Positions 8,967 through 19,658 of a DNA stretch of 64,000 nt are shown one piece after another. The notes below the pieces were generated by a model. The model saw only the letters and a program-made list of their open reading frames with translations. It was not told where the DNA came from and made no database searches. The stretch spans positions 3,784,501 to 3,848,500 of the forward strand of contig NZ_CP042304.1 in the NCBI RefSeq assembly GCF_007859655.1. Reading direction: 5' to 3'. The translations under genes and the position numbers were made by a program. This stretch comes from Devosia ginsengisoli. Its GTDB lineage: Bacteria > Pseudomonadota > Alphaproteobacteria > Rhizobiales > Devosiaceae. Position 1 is the stretch's first letter. Every line of letters begins with the position of its first letter.

Positions 8967-8997
8967 GCGTAAGCAATGCGTAAGCAATGCGTAAGCA
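8967..8997. repeat. Three tandem 11-bp repeats (GCGTAAGCAAT) upstream of int
   Basis: GCGTAAGCAAT occurs at 8967-8977 and 8978-8988, and the first nine bases recur at 8989-8997. The array lies 29-59 bp upstream of the integrase start codon, where arm-type integrase sites, excisionase sites or an int operator would be expected. Exact tandem spacing of 11 bp places the copies on the same helix face. Confidence 0.75.
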
Positions 8998-9128
8998 CCA
9001 GGGGGAGGGGTATGAGCCGCTCCGTCGTACCGTTGGCGCTGATCCAATTCAAATTTGTTTTGTGATTTCAGTGGCATAGCGCGCAATCGGATAGAAACGG
9101 ATAGGTTCGGCGAAAGCCACTATCCATT

Positions 9129-9173
9129 CTCCGAAGGCAGAGGCCACAAGTTCGAATCTTGTCGGGTGCGCCA
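9129..9173 (+). tRNA. 3' fragment of tRNA-Arg(CCG), probable att site
   Basis: Positions 9129-9135 match an anticodon loop CTCCGAA (anticodon CCG), followed by stem GGCAG, variable bases, T-arm ACAAG-TTCGAAT-CTTGT, acceptor strand CGGGTGC, discriminator G and encoded CCA. The bases before the loop do not pair with GGCAG and no D-arm or 5' acceptor strand is present, so this is a 3' half only. Such displaced 3' fragments mark the far end of elements that integrate into tRNA genes. The orientation places the element to the left, with the intact tRNA expected beyond the left edge. Confidence 0.8.
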
Positions 9174-9484
9174 ATTTTCAAGCCATCAAATTTCACGGTA
9201 TTCGGCTTGCTATGCAGTTGGTCGCAAAGCGTCCTCATTTCAGTCGTTCAGGCATACGCGGCCGGTTCCCAAGGCCGACATCCATCTGCAGCGGACCAAG
9301 CGTCAATTCGAGGGTCGCATCTGTCAGCCTGATAACGGAGCATCAGTCGAGCGTTGACCGGATCCGGCCTTTGGCCGCAGCCGTGTCGGCCTTTATGAAA
9401 TCCTTATGCCAGCCCGCAGCTTTCCGTATGGCAATCTGACGGCGGGCAGGTCCATTGCATGAGCCTCATTTCACGAGGCTTGTC
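9174..9484. other. Intergenic region between element boundary and kdp operon
   Basis: About 311 bp with no supported gene. It should contain the kdp promoter, but no convincing -35/-10 pair or KdpE box was recognised. Its right end carries the short hairpin described separately. Confidence 0.5.
9462..9480 (+). promoter_or_regulatory. Hairpin covering the ribosome site of the kdp leader gene
   Basis: AGCCTC (9462-9467) can pair with GAGGCT (9475-9480) around a 7-base loop. The 3' arm contains GAGG, which is the only Shine-Dalgarno-like sequence before ATG 9485 and is correctly spaced. The structure would hide the ribosome site of the first kdp leader gene. The stem is short (6 bp), so the effect is uncertain. 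Confidence 0.4.
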
Positions 9485-9568
9485 ATGCTCGACTTTGCAT
9501 TCATCATTCTGGGCGCCGGTACCCTGCTCGCCCTGGCGGCCTATGCCGCCGGGCTCAACCGGCTGTGA
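9485..9568 (+). CDS. 27-aa hydrophobic kdp leader protein
   Basis: A very short gene starting at ATG 9485 and ending TGA 9566-9568. The product is one membrane helix (LDFAFIILGAGTLLALAAYA) followed by the polar end AGLNRL. Small single-helix proteins with an R-L ending are commonly found just upstream of kdpF in Proteobacteria, which supports it as a real gene. Function unknown; it may be an extra Kdp-associated peptide like KdpF, or its translation may couple to the downstream genes. Confidence 0.6.
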   Translation: MLDFAFIILGAGTLLALAAYAAGLNRL

Positions 9569-9576
9569 GCGGCAAC

Positions 9577-9657
9577 ATGCTCATCATTTCCCTCCTCGTC
9601 GCCATTGTGCTGGCTGTCTACCTCGCGGTGACGCTGCTGGCGCCTGAGCACTTCTGA
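9577..9657 (+). CDS. kdpF: KdpF, small subunit of the Kdp potassium pump
   Basis: A 26-aa single-helix peptide beginning at ATG 9577 (LIISLLVAIVLAVYLAVTLL, then APEHF). Length, hydrophobic helix and the polar aromatic end match KdpF, which stabilises the KdpABC complex in the inner membrane. It starts 8 bp after the leader gene and is followed 15 bp later by kdpA. Confidence 0.85.
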   Translation: MLIISLLVAIVLAVYLAVTLLAPEHF

Positions 9658-9672
9658 CCTCTCGGAGCCATC

Positions 9673-11382
9673 ATGTCCCTTTCCGGCTGGCTGCAGATCG
9701 GCCTGGTGCTGATCGGCGTCTTTGCGCTGGCAAAGCCGCTCGGCCTCTACATGGCCCGCGTGTTTTCCGGCGAACGCAACCTCCTCTCGCCTGTGCTCGG
9801 CCCCATCGAGCGCGGCTTTTATGCCTTGTCGGGCGTGCGGCCAGACAAGGAACAGAACTGGCTGAGCTACGCCTTTGGCGTGCTGCTGTTCAGCCTTGTC
9901 GGCTTCCTCGTGCTCTATGCCTTGCTGCGCCTGCAACACCTGCTGCCGCTCAATCCGCAGGGCTTCGCCGGGCTTCCGCCCGACCTCGCGTTCAATACTG
10001 CTGCGAGCTTCGTCACCAATACCAACTGGCAGAGCTATGGCGGCGAGACCACTATGAGCCATCTCAGCCAGATGCTGGGACTGACGGTGCAGAACTTCGT
10101 TTCGGGCGCCACCGGCATCGCGGTGGCCATGGCGCTCACCCGCGCCTTCATGCGCCAGGGCGTCGGCGAACTGGGCAATTTCTGGGTCGACCTGACCCGG
10201 GCCACGCTCTACGTGCTGCTGCCGCTGGCCATAATCGTTGCCATGGCCTTCGTTGCCATGGGCCTGCCACAAAATTTCGACGCCAGCTTCGTCGCCACGA
10301 CACTGGAAGGCGCCCACCAGACCATCGCAACTGGCCCTGTCGCCAGCCAGGAAGCCATCAAGCAGCTTGGTACCAATGGCGGCGGGTTCTTCAACGTTAA
10401 CGCCGCGCACCCGTTCGAGAACCCCACGGCTTTCTCGAACTACCTCAATATCGTCGCCATGCTGGCCGTATCGGCCGCCTTGTTCTACGCCTTCGGCCAG
10501 ATGGTGGGCAGTCGACGGCAGGGTTGGGCGCTGTTGGCGGTCACCGCCGTCCTGCTGGTGATCGGCACAGGCACTGTCTATTGGGCCGAAACCGCGGGTA
10601 GTCCCCTGCTGACAGCTGTCGGTGTCGATCCGACGCTGGGCAATATGGAAGGCAAGGAAGTCCGCTTCGGCCAGGCCATGAGCGCCCTCTATGCGACGGC
10701 TACCACCGGACTTTCCAATGGCGGCGTCAATACCATGCATGGCTCGCTGACCCCGCTGGGTGGCTTGGTGACGATGTTTCTGATGCAGTTGGGCGAAGTG
10801 CTGCCCGGCGGCGTCGGCTCGGGCCTCTATGGCATGGTCGTCTTCGCCATCCTCGCGGTCTTCGTGGCAGGCCTCATGGTGGGCCGTACGCCCGAATTGC
10901 TGGGCAAGAAAATCGAGGCACGCGAGATAAAGTTCGCCATGCTGGCGGTGCTCCTCCCGCCGCTGCTGATCCTGGGCTTTACCGCCATTTCGGCCGTGGC
11001 CGAATTTGGCACCAGCTCGATCCTCACGCCCGGCCCGCATGGCCTCAGCGAAATCCTCTACGCCTACACGTCTGCTGCGGCGAATAACGGCTCGGCCTTT
11101 GGTGGGCTCTCCGCCAATACGCCCTGGTACAATACGACGCTAGGTATCGCCATGCTGCTGGGGCGCTTCGCCTCGATCGTGCCGGTGCTGGCCATTGCCG
11201 GGTCGCTGGCGAGCAAGCCCCGCGCCGCGCCGTCATCGGGCACTTTCCCCACCGATCGGCCGCTCTTCGTCGGCCTCCTCATCGGCATCATCATCATCCT
11301 GGGCGGGTTGCAATTCTTCCCGGCCCTGGCTCTCGGACCCATCGTCGAGCACTTCGCCATGCTCGCCGGCCAGAGCTTCTAG
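9673..11382 (+). CDS. kdpA: Potassium-transporting ATPase subunit KdpA
   Basis: A 569-aa channel-like subunit that binds and conducts K+. It has about ten hydrophobic segments and the four selectivity-filter-like loops of the SKT superfamily, visible around [55 protein letters not shown] and [20 protein letters not shown]. Length matches typical KdpA (about 560-570). It is the first large gene of the operon, preceded by GGAGCC. High-affinity K+ uptake under limitation is the established role. Confidence 0.97.
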   Translation: MSLSGWLQIGLVLIGVFALAKPLGLYMARVFSGERNLLSPVLGPIERGFYALSGVRPDKEQNWLSYAFGVLLFSLVGFLVLYALLRLQHLLPLNPQGFAGLPPDLAFNTAASFVTNTNWQSYGGETTMSHLSQMLGLTVQNFVSGATGIAVAMALTRAFMRQGVGELGNFWVDLTRATLYVLLPLAIIVAMAFVAMGLPQNFDASFVATTLEGAHQTIATGPVASQEAIKQLGTNGGGFFNVNAAHPFENPTAFSNYLNIVAMLAVSAALFYAFGQMVGSRRQGWALLAVTAVLLVIGTGTVYWAETAGSPLLTAVGVDPTLGNMEGKEVRFGQAMSALYATATTGLSNGGVNTMHGSLTPLGGLVTMFLMQLGEVLPGGVGSGLYGMVVFAILAVFVAGLMVGRTPELLGKKIEAREIKFAMLAVLLPPLLILGFTAISAVAEFGTSSILTPGPHGLSEILYAYTSAAANNGSAFGGLSANTPWYNTTLGIAMLLGRFASIVPVLAIAGSLASKPRAAPSSGTFPTDRPLFVGLLIGIIIILGGLQFFPALALGPIVEHFAMLAGQSF

Positions 11383-11393
11383 GAAATACCTCA

Positions 11394-13445
11394 ATGTCCA
11401 CAAAACCTGTCTCCATGCTCGATCCGGCTATTTTCGGGCCGGCCCTGCGCGACGCCGTCATCAAGCTCGATCCACGCCAGCTGATCCGCAACCCGGTGAT
11501 CTTCGTCACCGAAATCATCGCCGTGCTGGTCACCGTTCTCTTCGTGCAGGACGCAATGGGTGCTGGGGATGCCCCGGCCTTTACCGGCCAGATCGCACTC
11601 TGGCTGTGGTTTACCGTGCTGTTCGCCACTTTCGCCGAGGCCGTCGCCGAAGGGCGCGGCAAGGCACAGGCCGACAGTCTGCGGCGCGGCAAGTCTGACC
11701 TCATCGCCAAGAAACTTCTGTTTCCCGACCAGCGGGACAATCGCGGCTGCGAGGTCATTCCGGCGACCGGCCTCAAGATCGGCGACATCGTGCTGGTCGA
11801 GGTCAACGACCTTATTCCCGGCGATGGCGACGTCATCGAGGGCGTCGCCTCGGTCAATGAAAGCGCCATTACCGGGGAATCCGCGCCTGTCATCCGCGAG
11901 GCCGGTGGCGACCGCTCTGCCGTGACCGGCGGCACGCAGGTGATTTCCGACTGGCTCAAGGTGCGCATCACCACCAAGCCGGGCGAGAGTTTCGTCGACC
12001 GCATGATTGCGCTGATCGAAGGCGCCAGGCGGCAGAAGACGCCAAATGAGATCGCCCTGTCGATCCTGCTGAGCGGACTGACGCTGGTATTCCTGATCGC
12101 CGTGGTGTCGCTCTATGGGCTGGCCGCCTATTCGGGCACCGACCTCTCCGTGGCGGTGCTGGCGGCTCTGCTGGTGACGCTGATCCCGACGACAATCGGC
12201 GGCCTGCTTTCGGCCATAGGCATTGCCGGCATGGATCGACTGATCCGCTTCAACGTCATCGCCACCTCCGGTCGTGCCGTGGAAGCGGCAGGCGATGTCG
12301 ACACGTTGCTGCTCGACAAGACCGGCACCATCACCTTCGGCAACCGCATGGCGTCCGAATTCCTGCCGGTGGCCGGGGTCAGCGAAAGAGAGCTGGCCGA
12401 GGCCGTGCTGGTGGCGTCCCTTGCCGACGAAACCGCCGAGGGCCGCTCCATCGTGGCCCTGGCCAAATCCGATTTCGGTCTCGCCGAACCGCGCATCATC
12501 GACAATGCGACGACATTTATTGCCTTCTCGGCCCAGACCCGCCTTTCGGGCATCGACATCGAGGGGCGCCGCATTCGCAAGGGCGCGGTCGATGCCGTGC
12601 TGCGCTTTGTCGGACTCGACAAGGCGCAGGCCGGTGGCGATTTCAACAGGGCGGTGGAGGCCATTGCACGCTCGGGCGGGACACCGCTGGCCGTGGCTGA
12701 GGCCGATCGCCTTCTCGGCGTCGTGCATCTCAAGGATGTGGTCAAGCCCGGCATCAAGGAGCGTTTCGCGGCCTTGCGCGCCATGGGCATCCGCACCGTC
12801 ATGGTCACCGGCGATAATCCCGTCACCGCTGCGGCCATTGCCTCGGAGGCCGGGGTCGATGATTTCCTGGCCGAGGCCACGCCCGAGCAGAAACTCGACT
12901 TCATCAGGAAGGAACAGACCGGTGGCCGCCTCATTGCCATGTGCGGCGACGGCACCAATGACGCGCCCGCCCTTGCCCAGGCCGATGTCGGTGTCGCCAT
13001 GCAGTCAGGCACCCAGGCGGCGCGCGAGGCCGGCAATATGGTCGATCTCGATTCCAGCCCGACAAAGCTCATCGAGATCGTCGAGATCGGCAAGCAGATC
13101 CTGATGACACGCGGTGCGCTCACCACCTTCTCGATCGCCAATGACGTGGCCAAATATTTCGCCATTATCCCGGCCTTGTTCCTGGCGACCTATCCCCAGC
13201 TCGGTGCCCTCAACGTCATGGGGCTGAGCTCGCCGGAATCGGCGATCCTCTCGGCGGTCATCTTCAACGCGCTGATCATCGTGGCGCTGATCCCGCTCGC
13301 GCTGCGCGGCGTCAGGTATCGCCCGGTCGGCGCCGCCGCTTTGCTCAGCCGCAACCTGCTCATCTATGGCCTTGGCGGGCTGGTCGCGCCCTTTATCGGC
13401 ATCAAGCTGGTGGACATGGCCGTCACCGCGTCAGGCCTTATCTAG
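11394..13445 (+). CDS. kdpB: Potassium-transporting P-type ATPase subunit KdpB
   Basis: A 683-aa P1A-type ATPase. The phosphorylation motif [10 protein letters not shown] is intact, as are the actuator motif [10 protein letters not shown] and the hinge motif [17 protein letters not shown]. It hydrolyses ATP to drive K+ moved through KdpA. It begins 11 bp after kdpA. Nothing is unusual in length or motifs. Confidence 0.97.
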   Translation: MSTKPVSMLDPAIFGPALRDAVIKLDPRQLIRNPVIFVTEIIAVLVTVLFVQDAMGAGDAPAFTGQIALWLWFTVLFATFAEAVAEGRGKAQADSLRRGKSDLIAKKLLFPDQRDNRGCEVIPATGLKIGDIVLVEVNDLIPGDGDVIEGVASVNESAITGESAPVIREAGGDRSAVTGGTQVISDWLKVRITTKPGESFVDRMIALIEGARRQKTPNEIALSILLSGLTLVFLIAVVSLYGLAAYSGTDLSVAVLAALLVTLIPTTIGGLLSAIGIAGMDRLIRFNVIATSGRAVEAAGDVDTLLLDKTGTITFGNRMASEFLPVAGVSERELAEAVLVASLADETAEGRSIVALAKSDFGLAEPRIIDNATTFIAFSAQTRLSGIDIEGRRIRKGAVDAVLRFVGLDKAQAGGDFNRAVEAIARSGGTPLAVAEADRLLGVVHLKDVVKPGIKERFAALRAMGIRTVMVTGDNPVTAAAIASEAGVDDFLAEATPEQKLDFIRKEQTGGRLIAMCGDGTNDAPALAQADVGVAMQSGTQAAREAGNMVDLDSSPTKLIEIVEIGKQILMTRGALTTFSIANDVAKYFAIIPALFLATYPQLGALNVMGLSSPESAILSAVIFNALIIVALIPLALRGVRYRPVGAAALLSRNLLIYGLGGLVAPFIGIKLVDMAVTASGLI

Positions 13446-13456
13446 GATTACCCGTC

Positions 13457-14023
13457 ATGTTCAATCAGCTTCGTCCGGCCATCGTGCTTACCGTCCTGCT
13501 GTCGGCGGTCACCGGTCTGCTCTACCCGATGGCCATTGCCGGCATGGCGCAGGCGGCCTTTCCGGCCCAGGCCAATGGCAGCCGCGTCGTCATGGATGGC
13601 GTCACGATCGGCTCCGATCTCATCGGGCAGAATTTCGTCCAGCCCGGCTACTTCCGGCCGCGTCCCTCGGCGACAGGAGGCGAGCCCTACAATGCCGGCG
13701 CATCGGGCGGCTCCAATATCGGTCCCACCGGCAAGGCGCTGGTCGATCGCGTGGCAGCCAGCGTCGATGCCCTGGGTGGCGGGCCGGTGCCGGCCGACGC
13801 CGTCACCACGTCGGGCTCCGGCCTTGATCCGCATATCAGCCCGCAATATGCGGCATTGCAGGTCGGCCGCGTGGCCGAGGCGCGCGGCGTTGATCCTGCC
13901 GCGATCGAGGCCATGCTTGCCGATATGACGGAACAGCCGCTGCTTGGTATATTGGGCGAACCGCGCGTCAACGTGCTGCGTCTCAACCTGGCGCTGGACG
14001 AGGCCGCCCCCCTCGGGAACTGA
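13457..14023 (+). CDS. kdpC: Potassium-transporting ATPase subunit KdpC
   Basis: A 188-aa protein with one N-terminal membrane helix and a periplasmic domain, carrying the KdpC hallmarks GQNFVQPGYFRPRPSA, YNAGASGGSNIGPT and SGSGLDPHISPQYA. KdpC stabilises the complex and raises nucleotide or K+ affinity. It lies 11 bp after kdpB and ends one base before the kdpD ATG. Confidence 0.96.
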   Translation: MFNQLRPAIVLTVLLSAVTGLLYPMAIAGMAQAAFPAQANGSRVVMDGVTIGSDLIGQNFVQPGYFRPRPSATGGEPYNAGASGGSNIGPTGKALVDRVAASVDALGGGPVPADAVTTSGSGLDPHISPQYAALQVGRVAEARGVDPAAIEAMLADMTEQPLLGILGEPRVNVLRLNLALDEAAPLGN

Positions 14024-14024
14024 C

Positions 14025-16688
14025 ATGCCCCGCCCCACCGATGCACCAAGGCCGGACCCAAAGGCCATGCTCCAGCTTGCCGCGCGCGAAAGCCGCGGCA
14101 AGCTGACCGTGTTCCTCGGCGCGGCTCCCGGCGTCGGCAAGACCTATGCCATGCTCGAGCGCGCGCGCGGCCGCAAGGCTGAGGGTATCGATGTCGTCAT
14201 TGGCCTTGTCGAAACCCATGGCCGCAGCGAAACGGCAAGACTGGCCGAGGGCATCGAAACCCTGCCCCGGCAGGGCGATAGAGGCGTCTATGGGGAATTC
14301 GACCTCGATGCGGCTTTGGCCCGCAAGCCGGCTTTGCTGGTTGTGGACGAACTGGCCCACAGCAACGCTGTCGGCGCCCGCCACCCCAAGCGGCATCAGG
14401 ATATTGCCGAGCTCATCGCTGCCGGCATCGAAGTGTGGACCGCGCTCAATGTCCAGCACCTCGAAAGCCTCAGCGACCTTGTTGCCCGCATTGCCGGCGT
14501 GCCGGTGCGCGAGACGGTGCCCGATACGGTGCTCAAGGGTGCCGATGAGGTCATCCTGGTCGATCTGCCGCCAGCCGAGCTGATCGAGCGGCTCCATGCC
14601 GGCAAGGTCTATCTGCCCGACAATGCCACCCGGGCACTGGATGGCTTCTTCAAGCCTGCCACGCTCACCGCCCTGCGCGAGCTGGCCCTGCGCCGCGCCG
14701 CCGACCGGGTCGATGATCAGATGGTCGATTTCCTGCGCCAGAGCGCGGTGGAAGGGCCATGGGCCACCGGCGAGCGGCTGCTGGTCTGCGTGGGTCCCGA
14801 CGAGATGTCGGAAAAGGTCGTCCGCATCGCCAGCCGGCTCGCCTCGGGCCTCAATGCGCGCTGGCTGGTCTTCTCGGTCAGCCGGCCCGGCGCGCCCCTG
14901 CTTGATGCCACCAGCGCCGAGCGCCTGGAAGAAACCCTGCGGCTGGCAGAGCGGTTGGGAGCGGAGACGCGGCGCGAGACAGCCGGCGATTTTGTCGAGA
15001 CGATCCTGCGTCTTGCGCGGCGCGAGCACATCACCCAGATCGTCATCGGTCGGCCCGCCGGCCGGCGCTGGTTTCGGCGCTCGCTACCCGATGCCATCCT
15101 GCGGCAAGCGGGCGATATCGGCGTGCATGTGGTGCCCGTCCAGGCCTCCGGCGCCACGATCCGCCGTCCACGACGGCACCTGTCGCTGCCCCAATGGGCG
15201 CTGGCGGCGGGGCTGCCAGTCATTGCCGTCGGCGCAACGACGCTTCTTGGCCTCGGCATCAATGCGCTGATCGCGCTGCAGAACCTCAGCATGTTCTATC
15301 TGGCTGCGGTCCTGCTCTCGGCCGTGATCGCCGGGCGCGGTTCGGCTTTGCTGGCGGCGATCCTGTCCTTTGCTGCCTACAATTACTTCTTCATCGAGCC
15401 GACTGGCGAACTGACCGTGGCCCAGCCGCAGGAAGTGCTGTCGCTGCTGATCTTCATCGCCGTGGCCCTGGCCGCCGGGCAGTTGGCCGCGCGACTGCGT
15501 GAACAGGTGGAACTGGCACGCCATCAGGCGCGGCAAAGCCAGGCGCTGCTCGATTTTTCCCGCAAACTGTCCGGCGCCTTCGGTGAAGAGGCCGTGCTCG
15601 ACGCCATTGCCAGCCACCTTCATGCAAGCCTGGGACGCCCGGCCATCGTGCTGGTGCCGGACGGGAGCGGCGAGCTGTCGCCCGCTGCCGCCTGGCCACC
15701 CGATCAGCCGCTCGACGCCGCTGCACTCACCGCGGCGCGCTGGGCGCAGGACAAGAAGGAGCCTGCCGGTTTCCTGACGGGCACGCTGCCACAGGTGCGC
15801 TACCTGTTCTGGCCCATCATCTCGGCCCAGCGCATGCTGGGCGTGGCCGGTCTTGCCATGGGCCCGCGCGACGAACCCCTCGGCGCCGAGGATGAGCGCA
15901 CCTGGCAGGCGCTGCTGGCGCAGGCCGCCATTGCCATGGATCGCGCCCGCCTCAACCGCGAGAGCGCCCGCGCCTCGGTGGCGCGCGAGGGCGAGAAACT
16001 GCAGGCGGCTCTTCTGTCATCTCTGTCGCATGACCTGCGCACGCCGCTGGCCTCGATCACGGGGGCAGTGACAACCCTCCGCCAATTGGGCGAAAAGCTT
16101 CCCGGCGAGACGCGCGACGATCTCCTCCTCTCCATTGAGGAAGAGTCCGGCCGCCTCAATCGCTTCGTCGCCAATCTCTTCGACATGACCCGTATCGAGG
16201 CCGGCATGACCAAGGCGCGACGGGAGCCGATCGATCTCGCACAGCTGATCGATACCAGCGTGGCGCGCGCCAGGCGGCTTCACCCAGACCTGACGGTCGA
16301 GCTCAGTCTCGCCGCCGACCTGCCGCCAGCCATGGGTGACGCTACCCTGCTCGAACAGGTGTTGTTCAACCTGCTCGACAATGCACACAAATATGGTGGC
16401 GCCGAACAACCGGTGGCCATTTTCGCCAGGGCGGAAAGCGGCGCGGCGATGATCTCGGTGACCGACCAGGGCAAGGGCATTCCCGAGGCGGACCTCGAAA
16501 AAATCTTCGACAAGTTCTATCGTCGCGCCAAGGGCGATGGGCGCCCTGCAGGGACAGGGCTGGGCCTGTCCATTGCACGCGGACTGATGACGGCAATGGG
16601 CGGCACCATCACGGCCAGCAGCCCGGCCACGCGCAAGCGCGGCACCCGCTTCACGCTGCACCTGCCATTGGCCAGGACGGGTATCTGA
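14025..16688 (+). CDS. kdpD: Sensor histidine kinase KdpD
   Basis: An 887-aa sensor kinase starting at ATG 14025. In order: KdpD domain with Walker A (GAAPGVGKTYAML, residues ~32-44) and VVDELAHSN; universal-stress-like domain (~255-370); four closely spaced membrane helices (~390-490); GAF-like region; HisKA with His669 in SLSHDLRTPLASI; HATPase with DNAHKYGG and GTGLGLSIARG. It senses K+ limitation and turgor and phosphorylates KdpE. All catalytic boxes are intact. Confidence 0.96.
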   Translation: MPRPTDAPRPDPKAMLQLAARESRGKLTVFLGAAPGVGKTYAMLERARGRKAEGIDVVIGLVETHGRSETARLAEGIETLPRQGDRGVYGEFDLDAALARKPALLVVDELAHSNAVGARHPKRHQDIAELIAAGIEVWTALNVQHLESLSDLVARIAGVPVRETVPDTVLKGADEVILVDLPPAELIERLHAGKVYLPDNATRALDGFFKPATLTALRELALRRAADRVDDQMVDFLRQSAVEGPWATGERLLVCVGPDEMSEKVVRIASRLASGLNARWLVFSVSRPGAPLLDATSAERLEETLRLAERLGAETRRETAGDFVETILRLARREHITQIVIGRPAGRRWFRRSLPDAILRQAGDIGVHVVPVQASGATIRRPRRHLSLPQWALAAGLPVIAVGATTLLGLGINALIALQNLSMFYLAAVLLSAVIAGRGSALLAAILSFAAYNYFFIEPTGELTVAQPQEVLSLLIFIAVALAAGQLAARLREQVELARHQARQSQALLDFSRKLSGAFGEEAVLDAIASHLHASLGRPAIVLVPDGSGELSPAAAWPPDQPLDAAALTAARWAQDKKEPAGFLTGTLPQVRYLFWPIISAQRMLGVAGLAMGPRDEPLGAEDERTWQALLAQAAIAMDRARLNRESARASVAREGEKLQAALLSSLSHDLRTPLASITGAVTTLRQLGEKLPGETRDDLLLSIEEESGRLNRFVANLFDMTRIEAGMTKARREPIDLAQLIDTSVARARRLHPDLTVELSLAADLPPAMGDATLLEQVLFNLLDNAHKYGGAEQPVAIFARAESGAAMISVTDQGKGIPEADLEKIFDKFYRRAKGDGRPAGTGLGLSIARGLMTAMGGTITASSPATRKRGTRFTLHLPLARTGI

Positions 16689-17368
16689 TGCAACAGCGCA
16701 TTCTGGTTGTCGATGACGAGCCGCAGATCCAGCGCTTCCTCAGGCCTGCGCTGAGCGCCGCCGGCTTCGAGGTCGAAACCGCGGCGACGGCCGCCGAGGC
16801 CAGGCGCCTCGCCGCAACCCGTGCCCCGGCGCTAATCGTGCTCGATCTCGGCTTGCCCGATGGCGACGGCAAGGACGTCATCGAAACCGTGCGCGCCTTT
16901 TCTGCCGTGCCGATCATCGTGCTGTCGGCGCGGGACCAGGAGGTCGAGAAGATCGCCGCCCTCGACCTTGGCGCCAATGACTATGTCGAAAAGCCCTTCG
17001 GCATTGGTGAGCTCCTGGCGCGCATCCGCGTGGCGCTGCGACAGGCAGAGCCGGCCGAGTCAGGACCATCCGAGCGGCGCTTCGGCAATATCCTGCTCGA
17101 CCTCGACCATCGGCACGTGCTCGTCGATGGCGCCGAGGTCCACCTGACGCCCAAGGAGTTCGACCTCTTTGTGCTATTGGCAGCCAATGCCAACAAGGTC
17201 GTTACCCACCATCACGCCTTGATGCAGGTCTGGGGACCGGCTCATCGGGATGACGTGCAATATCTGCGCGTCGTCATCGCCCAGCTCCGCGCCAAGCTGG
17301 AGACCGACCCCAAGGCCCCGCGGCATCTGCTCAACGAGGCAGGTGTCGGCTACCGATTGGTCGACTAG
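16688..17368 (+). CDS. kdpE: Response regulator KdpE
   Basis: A 226-aa OmpR-type regulator whose ATG overlaps the kdpD stop (TGATG). Receiver domain with phosphoacceptor Asp53 (IVLDLGLPDGDG), acidic pair DDE near residues 9-11 and Lys in EKPFG; C-terminal winged helix ends with NEAGVGYRLVD. It activates kdpFABC. Here sensor and regulator lie downstream of the pump genes in one transcription unit, giving positive feedback. Confidence 0.96.
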   Translation: MQQRILVVDDEPQIQRFLRPALSAAGFEVETAATAAEARRLAATRAPALIVLDLGLPDGDGKDVIETVRAFSAVPIIVLSARDQEVEKIAALDLGANDYVEKPFGIGELLARIRVALRQAEPAESGPSERRFGNILLDLDHRHVLVDGAEVHLTPKEFDLFVLLAANANKVVTHHHALMQVWGPAHRDDVQYLRVVIAQLRAKLETDPKAPRHLLNEAGVGYRLVD

Positions 17369-17369
17369 T

Positions 17370-17395
17370 GCGCTGAGCCAAAAGCCAGTCCTGGC

Positions 17396-17402
<7 letters not shown>
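17370..17402. terminator. Convergent hairpin terminator between kdpE and the minus operon
   Basis: GCGCTGAGCC (17370-17379) pairs with GGCTTAGCGC (17393-17402) with one G-U pair and a 13-base loop. It lies between two convergent genes and overlaps the stop codon of the minus-strand ATPase gene. No T-run follows, so it may act with Rho or only protect 3' ends. Confidence 0.5.
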
Positions 17403-18446
<1,044 letters not shown>

Positions 18447-18454
<8 letters not shown>

Positions 18455-19658
18455 GGCCGTCCTCCGTCGCATTGCAATTCGAAAGCGCGGCGCGCTCCCT
18501 GGTGATGGTGAGATTGCGGGCTTCGGCCTCTTCAAAGATCGTCCGGGCGGTCCGGCTGAAGGTCTCGGCCTCCCCGGCGAGATCGAGACGGTTGATCTTG
18601 TCGATCTGCGCGGCCTCCAGCGGGTCGATCACCGCCTCGCCATGCATGGCGCCGAGAATGGCCCCGGCCATCACCCCGATCGAATCCGCGTCGCGGCCCG
18701 AATTGACACCCGCCTCGACCGCGCGTCGGAAATCGCCGCCGGCCACGATGGCAAAGCCCATGGCGAGCGGCAGTTCCTCGATCGAGAAGAAACGTGACGG
18801 CTGGTAGTTGGCCGTGACCCTTCCGACCTTTTGGGCGGTGTGATCCAGATCGTCGCCAAGCGGCGAAAAAGGCCTGATGCGCGCGTGGAAAGTCGCAACG
18901 ACCTCGTCATGCTCGGCGCCTTTGTCGCGCAGGGCGGTGGCGGCCTCGGCGATCTCGCCGATCGCGGCGCGGGTGCCGTCCTTGGCCAGGTGATAGGCCT
19001 TTTCGGCCACGGCATCGATACTCGTTCCGGGAATAAATGCCGCGGCAACGGCCCCCGCCAGAACGCCGGCAGCTTCGAGCCCATAGCTCTGCTGGTGGCC
19101 GGAGGCGAAGGCGATGGCTTCATCATAGGCCGCCTGCGGGTCACATGCGTTCACCACGCCCACCGGCGCGATGTACATCGCGGCGCCGCAATTGACCATG
19201 TTGCCGATCCCGCCCTGGCGGGGATCGCAGGCCGCGAGCTGGTGCCGCTGGAAGATCCATTTTTCGGGGTAGAACAGGCGCTCGATCAGCGGCGCTTCCC
19301 GCTGCAGTTCGGGGACGTAGCGGCGCACCCAGGCAATCTGGCGCACCATGCCGTCGGCCATGTCCCAGGCGTCGAGATGTCGACGCACCTCGTTGTAGAC
19401 ACTCATCAGCGCCAGGGTCATCAGCGTATCGTCGGTGACAATGCCGTTGCCGCGGACCCGCCCGTTGCCACCGGCAGGGTTGCGGCTCGTGCGGTGCCAG
19501 GCGTTGTCGAGCGAGCCGACCCAGCCATACATGTCGCGGATTTCCGCCGGGGTGAGCTTTTCAACGGGCGCCCCGATGGCGTCGCCGAAAGCGACGCCAT
19601 GGAGCAGCCCGCGAACCCGACCGTCAAAGGTCGGGCCCGCGTTTTGCCGTTCAGTCAT
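18447..19658 (-). CDS. ADP-ribosylglycohydrolase (DraG/ARH) family protein
   Basis: A 403-aa protein with family landmarks [11 protein letters not shown] (residues 21-31), TDDT at 75-78 and GRDADSIG at 321-328; the Asp residues are the usual binuclear Mg ligands. Start at 19658 overlaps the upstream stop by 8 bp; a start at 19676 is possible. Family members remove ADP-ribose from proteins or nucleic acids, or hydrolyse related N- or O-ribosides. Its place between a sugar-binding protein and its ATPase suggests hydrolysis of an imported glycoside rather than protein repair. That is inference; no ADP-ribosyltransferase partner is present here. Confidence 0.87.

Noticed and set aside
9129..9173. 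A complete tRNA gene
   Set aside because: Only the anticodon loop onward is present; the 5' anticodon stem, D-arm and 5' acceptor strand are missing and the preceding bases do not pair.
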